Part shown: piece after piece, positions 1 through 4,651 of the stretch
Position numbering within the stretch: the first letter of the stretch is position 1
Layout of the letters: each line of letters opens with the position of its first letter
Assembly: GCA_002315655.1 (NCBI GenBank)
Contig: DCHO01000050.1
Coordinates: forward strand, 15,127 to 22,044
Length of the DNA: 6,918 nucleotides
Direction of reading: 5' to 3'
Source: Christensenella sp. UBA1750
Lineage (GTDB): Bacteria > Bacillota > Clostridia > Christensenellales > UBA1750
The notes under the pieces: generated by a model
Told to the model about the DNA's origin: nothing
Seen by the model: only the letters and a program-made list of their open reading frames with translations
Databases searched by the model: none
Translations under genes and position numbers: made by a program

Positions 1-164
1 TTTTCAGTATTCATTAGAAAATGTGCGAGTTAATGAATGTTGAATATTGAAGACTGAAAAATGAAAAATAAGGGACGGGGGAACGCCCCTTCAGCCCCTA
101 CGGGGCAGCTTCCCCATAAATGGGGACGCCCTACGCGCTGCGGCGCGGGAATGTCTTTGGGCGA
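1..164. other. Intergenic region left of the lipoprotein gene
   Basis: No coding sequence is supported here. The first ~70 bases are AT-rich and carry a perfect 8-bp inverted repeat (9-16 with 31-38). They are followed by a terminator for the minus-strand gene to the right, then by two further short GC-rich hairpins: 94-98 with 102-106, and 111-116 with 121-126. The short plus-strand reading frame that starts at 120 lies mostly antisense to the lipoprotein gene and is not credible. Confidence 0.6.
56..91 (-). terminator. Rho-independent terminator after the lipoprotein gene
   Basis: Read on the minus strand, positions 91-70 form an 8-bp stem (AAGGGGCG with CGTCCCTT, one G-U pair) closing a 6-base loop. 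A T-rich run, ATTTTTCATTTTTC, follows at 69-56. This lies about 75-110 bases past the stop codon of the minus-strand lipoprotein gene and is the expected transcript end for it. Read on the plus strand, the hairpin lacks a U tract, so it should not work in that direction. Confidence 0.7.
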
Positions 165-1136
165 TTATTCCTCAGAATCGGAGTCGTCGGAGAGGAACCT
201 GAAACGGTAGCGGTCTTCGATGTTGACCGTCAGATCAGGGGTGACGAGTTGGTTGGTGAAGGCACAGGAATACCACGGGGAAAGGTTGGAATCGGTGGGA
301 TTTTCCACGATATGCAGGGTCTGCGCGGGAGAGCCGCCCTGCACCAGCAGCATGAGCTTTTCCCCGGTCTCGTCGTTGCGGCAGATGTCCGCCACCATGA
401 GGATGCGGGTCTTGCCATCCTTGTCGCTGCCGATGAACAGATCACCCACACGGATCTCATCGGAGTCCACATCCTCGATCTTTGTGCAGTCGGATTTCAG
501 GTTGTCCGAGGAAATATACACCATCAGGCTGGACAGATAATTGTTGAAATTTTCCTCGCCGTTGGATTCCTTGCCGCCGGACACCCAATCGGTACCCTTG
601 CTGTTCAGACGGTAGCCCTTGCGCCACTTTTCAAAGGAGAAGGTGATCTTGTTCCCGATGGAGAAGGCGACCTTGTGAAATTCCTCCTGGGCGTAGAAAT
701 ACTCGGCGTAGAGCCGCGCAATAGCCCCGGCGGGGCCTTCGTGATTTTTTTTGCCTAAGGAAACGTCCAACACCGCCGCGGCCTTTGCGTCCTCGCGCTT
801 GGTTCCGTCATAGTAGAGCACGGAAGCCGATGCGCCCTTGACGGAATACGCCCTGAGGAACGCGGAGAAGGAACCTGGGGCGGCATACTCCCGCGTGCAG
901 CCCATGGGAGGATTGATGCGGGAGCCGATGGTCATGCCGGACTCCTCAATGCGCGCCACCACCACGGGCAGCGGCGTGGGCGTGACCTCCGGCGAGGGAG
1001 CCGGTGTGTAGACCCCGGCGGAGGTGGAGACCGGGCTCAACGATTCGATGGGAACGATGGTGGAGGTGCCCTTGCTGCAGGCTGTGAGCATAAGCGTCAG
1101 CACAAGGCACAAAACAACGGATAGTATTTGCTTCAT
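165..1136 (-). CDS. DUF4846-family lipoprotein
   Basis: This is a 323-residue predicted lipoprotein anchored to the outer face of the cytoplasmic membrane. Residues 1-20 are a lipoprotein signal peptide with a hydrophobic core and lipobox LTAC (Cys20). Residues ~21-60 are a Pro/Thr/Ser-rich spacer. Residues ~68-318 match DUF4846 as I know it: a GSRINPPMGC-type start, SFSAFLR (89-95), LYYDGTK (107-113), AAVLDVSLG (120-128), RLYAEYFY (141-148), the GDLFIG segment (231-236), and the signature LLVQGGSPAQTLHIVENP (263-280) followed by LSPWY (285-289). The biochemical function of the family is not established to my knowledge. I chose the ATG at 1136 because GAGGTG lies 9 bases upstream. A GTG four codons earlier (1148) would overlap that site. 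The gene has its own promoter and ends in a terminator, so it is probably monocistronic, although read-through from the hydrolase gene upstream is possible. Confidence 0.85.
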   Translation of the reverse strand: MKQILSVVLCLVLTLMLTACSKGTSTIVPIESLSPVSTSAGVYTPAPSPEVTPTPLPVVVARIEESGMTIGSRINPPMGCTREYAAPGSFSAFLRAYSVKGASASVLYYDGTKREDAKAAAVLDVSLGKKNHEGPAGAIARLYAEYFYAQEEFHKVAFSIGNKITFSFEKWRKGYRLNSKGTDWVSGGKESNGEENFNNYLSSLMVYISSDNLKSDCTKIEDVDSDEIRVGDLFIGSDKDGKTRILMVADICRNDETGEKLMLLVQGGSPAQTLHIVENPTDSNLSPWYSCAFTNQLVTPDLTVNIEDRYRFRFLSDDSDSEE

Positions 1137-1191
1137 GATCAGAAACACCTCTGTAAGTTCGTAGGTCGGAGAGGCTCATCTTACAAAACAA

Positions 1192-1221
1192 ATTGTAGCA
1201 TTTCGGGCACCCCAAATGCAA
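1192..1221 (-). promoter_or_regulatory. Sigma-A-type promoter of the lipoprotein gene
   Basis: On the minus strand there is a -35 TTGCAT (1221-1216), an 18-bp spacer and a -10 TACAAT (1197-1192). TGC directly before the -10 makes it an extended -10 promoter. The predicted start of transcription is near 1185, giving a leader of about 50 bases before the ATG at 1136. It lies in the 118-bp gap after the acetamidase-family gene, where no terminator is obvious. Confidence 0.6.
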
Positions 1222-1254
1222 CAAAACGTAGTTTCTGACCTGTAAATATGTGGC

Positions 1255-2151
1255 CTAAAATTGTAAAAATGCTATTTTCTCGGATAAAGTGAAGCGCACG
1301 GTCTGCAGAGGATCGACCACCTGACACACGGAAAGATTGCCGATCAGGGACAGCAGCATAATGAGATCGTTATAGGAATAGGGCAGACGCTTTTTGAGAA
1401 AATGCAACATTTCATACCGCGCCCGTTCGGCGGCTGCGTCCAGCGTTTCTGCGGAGGCGACCACGGCAAAGCGGCCGTCCTTTTCCGTGACAGGCAGCGT
1501 TTCCTGCTTCCCGGAAATGACGGACAGGCGAACCGTCACGGAGGCCTCGGTTTCCAGCCCGCAGATGGCGACCTCGCCGTCCCCCATCAGCGCGTGCACA
1601 TCGCCCAGACCGAACATCGCGCCTTCAACGGAAACGGGGAAATAAATCGTGGTTCCCGCGCAGATGTCGTGGTCGTCCATGTTGCCGCCGTGGTCGCCGG
1701 GGGTGTCGGTGTCAATACATCCTTCTTTCGGAGCTACACCGATGACGCCGATCATGGGATGCAGCGGAAGGGTCATCCCGTTAAAATCAACGGTGTTGTT
1801 CTCATTGATGGGGAAAATGCGCACACATTCCTCCGTGACCGCCTTGCCGAGACTGCCGTGACCGGGGGTTAAGCGCATGGTGGCATGGTCATTAAGCTTT
1901 ATGGAAAGGATTTCGACCTTCAAAGTGTCGCCGGGATGTGCACCCTCCACAAAAATCGGGCCGGAGGTGGGGTTGGCCACGGGCTCTCTGCCTTTTAAGT
2001 CGCTGTGGCGGAGGGATTCGTTCACCAGCAGATTGTCATAGCAGTCCTTGGTGTAAATGAGCACGGTCTCGCCGCTTTGCACCCGTGCGGTTTCCCGCAT
2101 CCCTTCCTTGGAAAAGTAGAAAAACTGTGTGTTTGTGGTGATTTCCTGCAT
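1255..2151 (-). CDS. Acetamidase/formamidase-family amidohydrolase
   Basis: This 298-residue protein belongs to the FmdA/AmdA family of cytoplasmic, metal-dependent enzymes that hydrolyse short amides (formamide, acetamide) to ammonia and the carboxylic acid. Family blocks visible in order are NPTSGPIFVEGAHPGDTL (60-77), HPMIGVIGVAP (131-141), PGDHGGNMD (151-159) and GDVHALMGDGEV (183-194), which together hold the conserved His/Asp/Glu positions of the fold. The C-terminal CQVVDPLQTVR stretch is also typical, so the gene looks complete and intact. Length fits the short bacterial form of about 300 residues. The ATG at 2151 is preceded by AAGGAGG ten bases upstream. The real substrate cannot be told from sequence, because clostridial members are rarely characterised. 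No amide transporter or nitrogen-regulation gene is adjacent. The upstream leader is unusually structured (see the region 2169-2393). Confidence 0.9.
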   Translation of the reverse strand: MQEITTNTQFFYFSKEGMRETARVQSGETVLIYTKDCYDNLLVNESLRHSDLKGREPVANPTSGPIFVEGAHPGDTLKVEILSIKLNDHATMRLTPGHGSLGKAVTEECVRIFPINENNTVDFNGMTLPLHPMIGVIGVAPKEGCIDTDTPGDHGGNMDDHDICAGTTIYFPVSVEGAMFGLGDVHALMGDGEVAICGLETEASVTVRLSVISGKQETLPVTEKDGRFAVVASAETLDAAAERARYEMLHFLKKRLPYSYNDLIMLLSLIGNLSVCQVVDPLQTVRFTLSEKIAFLQF

Positions 2152-2161
2152 AAATGTGCGG

Positions 2162-2168
2162 CCTCCTT
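2162..2168 (-). promoter_or_regulatory. Ribosome binding site of the amidohydrolase gene
   Basis: AAGGAGG on the minus strand, ten bases before the ATG at 2151, fixes that start. On the plus strand its last bases overlap the -35 of a candidate promoter for the divergent gene. Confidence 0.8.
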
Positions 2169-2195
2169 GAACATTTCCTTTGCCTGTGCTACACT
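2167..2195 (+). promoter_or_regulatory. Candidate promoter for the prolyl-tRNA editing gene
   Basis: There is a -35 TTGAAC (2167-2172), a 17-bp spacer and a -10 TACACT (2190-2195) preceded by TGC (extended -10). The 13 bases at 2183-2195 match 12 of 13 bases of the capsule-operon promoter at 2974-2986. Transcription would start near 2202, leaving a leader of about 209 bases before the ATG at 2411. A weaker alternative is TTGACG (2227-2232), 17 bp, TATCAA (2250-2255). Confidence 0.45.
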
Positions 2196-2393
2196 TAGGA
2201 CAACCCCGCCCAATTCGGCGGCAGCATTGACGATGCCTTTTCCGCCAGCTATCAATTGCAGAAATCTCGATTTACCTCCAGTAAACCTTCGCTTTCTGCA
2301 ATCGCATCTGACGAAAAATTCATTCGTCACTGCACCACCTCATTTGTACGGTGTTGCCTTAGAGACAGCAAAGCGTTTTTCGGATTTGTTCTT
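2169..2393. other. Structured intergenic region between divergent genes
   Basis: This stretch separates the minus-strand amidohydrolase from the plus-strand editing gene and holds several inverted repeats. The segment 2206-2210 can pair with 2217-2221, and 2217-2221 can instead pair with 2242-2246, so two hairpins are mutually exclusive. A perfect 10-bp pair (2255-2264 with 2293-2302) encloses a 5-bp pair (2271-2275 with 2281-2285). A 7-bp pair (2309-2315 with 2323-2329) follows. None has a U tract, so they are not simple terminators. I recognise no known riboswitch or T-box signature. A GTG-initiated minus-strand frame starting at 2330, with AGGTGG four bases before it, could encode up to 102 residues overlapping the amidohydrolase start. 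Its reality is doubtful. Confidence 0.5.
2255..2302. repeat. Nested perfect inverted repeat
   Basis: The arms ATTGCAGAAA (2255-2264) and TTTCTGCAAT (2293-2302) are exact reverse complements. Inside them TTTAC (2271-2275) pairs with GTAAA (2281-2285) around the loop CTCCA. The element could fold as RNA from either strand or be a protein-binding palindrome. The long 28-base separation of the outer arms favours RNA structure. Confidence 0.6.
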
Positions 2394-2422
2394 ATTATAT
2401 AGGAGGACGTATGGAACCACAA
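2394..2422 (-). promoter_or_regulatory. Candidate promoter for the amidohydrolase gene
   Basis: On the minus strand there is a consensus -10 TATAAT (2399-2394), a 17-bp spacer and a weak -35 TTGTGG (2422-2417). The -35 lies inside the first codons of the divergent editing gene. Transcription would start near 2387, giving a leader of about 235 bases that runs through all the inverted repeats. No closer match to a promoter was found in front of the amidohydrolase on this strand, but TTGCTG, 17 bp, TACAAA just downstream is a weaker alternative. Confidence 0.35.
2401..2406 (+). promoter_or_regulatory. Ribosome binding site of the prolyl-tRNA editing gene
   Basis: AGGAGG is followed by a four-base spacer and the ATG at 2411. 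The spacing is short but usable, and no other in-frame start has a better site. Confidence 0.7.
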
Positions 2423-2920
2423 GATAAAGTTTATGAATTTCTGCGGGAAAATCAGATTAACTATGAGAAAAAAGAGCACGAAATGGTGCATACCATGGAG
2501 GACTGCGAAAATCTTCACCTGCCCGGCAGCCACTGTAAGAACCTGTTTTTGTGCAATCGGCAGGAAACGGTGTTCTATCTGCTGCTCATCGAGTGCCACA
2601 AGCCCTTTGTCACAAAAGAGGTGAGCAAGTCCCTGGGCGTGTCGCGGCTGTCCTTCGGAAAAGATGATAAGCTCTTTGAAATGCTGCATACCTATCCCGG
2701 CGCGGTCTCGCCCATGGGGCTGATCTTTGACAGCGCAAAGGACATTCATCTGGTGATTGACAGGGAGCTGCTGACGCAGGAAAGCATCGCCTTTCACCCT
2801 CTTAGCGGCACGGCTTCGCTGTGGATGAAGACCGAGGATTTTATCCGAAGATTCCTGCCGCTCACCGGGCATGAGCCTGTCTATATCGACATTGCAGGGA
2901 AAGAGATTTCCAACCCGTAA
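2411..2920 (+). CDS. Prolyl-tRNA editing protein (YbaK/EbsC, PrdX-like)
   Basis: This 169-residue free-standing trans-editing deacylase of the YbaK/ProX superfamily hydrolyses mischarged tRNA-Pro (typically Ala- or Cys-tRNA-Pro) in the cytoplasm, protecting translation fidelity. Visible family blocks are KNLFL (43-47, containing the conserved lysine), the LSFG segment (80-83), PGAVSPMGL (96-104, the conserved Pro/Gly loop), FHPLSGTAS (128-136) and a C-terminal GHEP (153-156). Length matches the compact PrdX-type proteins. Specificity (Ala versus Cys) cannot be assigned from motifs alone. The gene is divergent from the amidohydrolase and 139 bases upstream of the capsule operon coding start. 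No terminator is evident between its stop codon and the operon promoter, so some read-through into the operon is possible. A 5-bp inverted repeat (2910-2914 with 2934-2938) has too long a loop and no U tract after it. Confidence 0.88.
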   Translation: MEPQDKVYEFLRENQINYEKKEHEMVHTMEDCENLHLPGSHCKNLFLCNRQETVFYLLLIECHKPFVTKEVSKSLGVSRLSFGKDDKLFEMLHTYPGAVSPMGLIFDSAKDIHLVIDRELLTQESIAFHPLSGTASLWMKTEDFIRRFLPLTGHEPVYIDIAGKEISNP

Positions 2921-2956
2921 AATTTGTTTTTCCGTTGGATAATTTAGTGGTTAAGG

Positions 2957-2986
2957 TTGATTCTTCCGACCGACCTGTGCTATACT
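2957..2986 (+). promoter_or_regulatory. Promoter of the polysaccharide-control operon
   Basis: There is a -35 TTGATT (2957-2962), an 18-bp spacer and a -10 TATACT (2981-2986) with TGC directly before it (extended -10). Transcription should start near 2993, giving a 5' leader of about 67 bases before the ATG at 3060. This also rules out the upstream GTG at 2991 as the phosphatase start, since it would sit at the transcription start. Confidence 0.65.
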
Positions 2987-3059
2987 GGTAGTGTGTGAAA
3001 CTTTACCTGTTTTTTGCTTATGCGAAAATGGTTGCTCGACCGAAGAATTGGAGAATGGA

Positions 3060-3773
3060 ATGTTTGACCTGCACTGTCATGTACTGCCCGGGCTGGATGA
3101 CGGCGCCGGAACGATGGAGGAAGCCCTGAAGATGCTGGAAAAGTCCGTGTCCTGCGGGGTGAAGGGCGTCATTGCCACGCCGCACTCCTATATGGAACAT
3201 GACCGGGGCGTCATTCTGTCCACGTTAAACGCACTGCGGACAGAAGCAAAGAATAAGCACATTCCCATCCGCATTTATGCGGGGGAGGAGCTGCTGCTGG
3301 ATGAGCGGGGGCTTTTCGTGCTGCAATCCGGGCAGGCCGTTCCCATCAACGGTTCGCGCTATCTTCTTGTGGAGTTCGGCTTTGAAGAAGAACGGGAAAA
3401 GGTATTTTATGCGCTGTCTCAGGTTCGTGCCTGTGGGCTCATTCCCATCGTGGCGCACCCGGAGCGATACGCATTTTTCTGTGAGGATGCCCGCAGCGCG
3501 GGGGAACTGCGTGCGCAGGGGTGTCTTTTGCAGGTGAATCGCGGGTCGATCCTGGGGCGGCACGGTCAGGAAGCACAGGCGGTGGCCTGGCATCTGCTCA
3601 AAAACAGAGAGGCGGACTTTGTGGCGTCGGACGCCCACAGCCCGTATCTGCGCACCCCGGAGCTGAATGATGTGCATCAGCGTATCAGTCTGGAAATTTC
3701 CTTTGACTATGCGGAACAGCTTCTGCGCATCAACCCCGGCAGAGTGCTCAGAAATGAAAGGATCCCGGGATAA
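3060..3773 (+). CDS. cpsB: CpsB/YwqE-type tyrosine-protein phosphatase (PHP family)
   Basis: This 237-residue, manganese-dependent phosphotyrosine phosphatase has the PHP fold and acts on BY-kinases of capsule and exopolysaccharide systems. The metal-binding motifs are all present: DLHCHVLPGLDDG (3-15), ATPH (39-42), the Glu of GEELLL (75-80), AHPERY (132-137), QVNRGS (158-163) and SDAH (190-193). Length is close to the usual ~240-255. The ATG at 3060 was chosen because GGAG (3050-3053) lies six bases before it, and because the family begins almost directly with the HxH motif. The longer GTG frame at 2991 begins at the promoter. It is the first gene of the operon. Its expected substrate is the tyrosine-rich tail of the kinase encoded two genes downstream, so the pair forms a phosphorylation cycle. 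CpsB phosphatases are unrelated to low-molecular-weight tyrosine phosphatases. Confidence 0.93.
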   Translation: MFDLHCHVLPGLDDGAGTMEEALKMLEKSVSCGVKGVIATPHSYMEHDRGVILSTLNALRTEAKNKHIPIRIYAGEELLLDERGLFVLQSGQAVPINGSRYLLVEFGFEEEREKVFYALSQVRACGLIPIVAHPERYAFFCEDARSAGELRAQGCLLQVNRGSILGRHGQEAQAVAWHLLKNREADFVASDAHSPYLRTPELNDVHQRISLEISFDYAEQLLRINPGRVLRNERIPG

Positions 3774-3788
3774 ACAGAGGGATCATAC

Positions 3789-3795
3789 GGAGGAG
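3789..3795 (+). promoter_or_regulatory. Ribosome binding site deciding a TTG start
   Basis: GGAGGAG is followed by six A residues and TTG at 3802. It is much stronger than anything in front of the in-frame ATG at 3754, which lies inside the end of the phosphatase gene. Confidence 0.65.
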
Positions 3796-3801
3796 AAAAA
3801 A

Positions 3802-4647
3802 TTGAGAATACTGCGCATTTGTGTGCTTGTGCTCTTTGTTGCGGTGAGCCTTGCGTTTGCCGTGTTTTTCGTGCGCGATTTAGCCCGGCGGGATGATTCC
3901 GTGCCCGTTATTTACACGGGTGACGACGTCTTTGAACTGAGCGTTGCGGACGATGAAAGCACGCTGCTCAAGGACGTTACCGCCTATGATGAGAAGGACG
4001 GGGATCTGACGGATCATGTGGTCATCGAATCCGTCTCCACATTTCTCACGCCCGGAGAGTACAATGTGCGTTATGCCGTCTGCGACAGCAACAATCATGT
4101 GAGCACCGCGGATCGCCGCATCCGCTATGTGGACTATACCGCCCCTGTGTTCTATCTCAAGGAATCGCTGTGCTTTTCCAGTCTGGAAACCGTGAACCTG
4201 CTCTCCTGCGTGGGCGCGACCGATGTGATTGACGGCGATATTTCCGGCAACATCATCATTTCCGCCTCCAACTATGTGGCGGATGAACCGGGCGTTTACC
4301 ATTTCATCTGCCAGGCCACCAACTCCAAGGGTGACACCATCGAGACCGTTTTGCCCGTGTACGTCGAGGAGCGCAGCTATTCCGCGCCGACCATTAAGCT
4401 AAGTAAGTATCTGGCTTACATGAAGGTCGGGGACACGCTGGATTTCAGAAAACTGGTCAAGGAGGTTGTCGATCAGGAGGGTGACGAGATGGAGAATGTG
4501 AAGCTCTCCTATGACAGCGGCCTTCGGGCAAACAAGGCCGGCATTTATGCCATTCATTACTACGCGCAGGCACTGGATGAGGCGGGCGAGGTCGATGACC
4601 GGCAGCCCCGCGGACACGCCGTACTGATCGTGATTGTGGAGGAATGA
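3802..4647 (+). CDS. Membrane-anchored protein with tandem DUF5011-like Ig domains
   Basis: This 281-residue protein has one N-terminal transmembrane helix (about residues 5-25) after a very short positively charged start, so the rest should lie outside the membrane. Two clear Ig-like modules of the DUF5011/Cry22Aa-like bacterial type follow. Module 1 (about 33-112) contains YDEKDGDLTDHVVI and PGEYNVRYAVCDSNN. Module 2 (about 113-189) contains DVIDGDISGNIII and PGVYHFICQATNSKGD. A third, more divergent module (about 195-280) has EVVDQEGDEMENVKL and AGIYAIHYYAQALDE. I favour the TTG start at 3802 because of its strong ribosome binding site. An ATG at 3754 would add 16 residues and overlap the phosphatase by 20 bases. 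The gene sits 28 bases after the phosphatase and 4 bases before the kinase ATG, implying co-translation and a role in the same pathway. It has no enzymatic motif. An envelope scaffold, polysaccharide-binding or sensor role is inference only. Confidence 0.8.
   Translation: MRILRICVLVLFVAVSLAFAVFFVRDLARRDDSVPVIYTGDDVFELSVADDESTLLKDVTAYDEKDGDLTDHVVIESVSTFLTPGEYNVRYAVCDSNNHVSTADRRIRYVDYTAPVFYLKESLCFSSLETVNLLSCVGATDVIDGDISGNIIISASNYVADEPGVYHFICQATNSKGDTIETVLPVYVEERSYSAPTIKLSKYLAYMKVGDTLDFRKLVKEVVDQEGDEMENVKLSYDSGLRANKAGIYAIHYYAQALDEAGEVDDRQPRGHAVLIVIVEE
4638..4642 (+). promoter_or_regulatory. Ribosome binding site of the fused kinase gene
   Basis: GGAGG lies inside the last codons of the Ig-like gene, nine bases before the ATG at 4652. 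Two other ATGs between them (4644 and 4647) are out of frame. The overlap suggests translational coupling. Confidence 0.7.
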
Positions 4648-4651
4648 TGAA

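Noticed and set aside
1402..1872. 156-codon plus-strand frame within the amidohydrolase gene
   Set aside because: It is an antisense shadow of a gene with clear family motifs, without ribosome binding site or recognisable product.
2309..2329. 7-bp hairpin considered as a terminator
   Set aside because: Neither strand has a U tract following the stem.
2202..2410. T-box riboswitch in front of the tRNA-editing gene
   Set aside because: The conserved T-box sequence (AGGGTGGNACCGCG-like) and a terminator/antiterminator pair with a U tract were not found.
2327..2872. 181-codon minus-strand frame across the editing gene
   Set aside because: It is antisense to the complete YbaK/PrdX-like gene and has no family match that I can see.
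2991..3059. N-terminal extension of the phosphatase from the GTG at 2991
   Set aside because: The GTG sits at the predicted transcription start just after the -10 box, and the extra 23 residues match nothing in the family. The ATG at 3060 has a ribosome binding site and begins just before the DLHCH motif.
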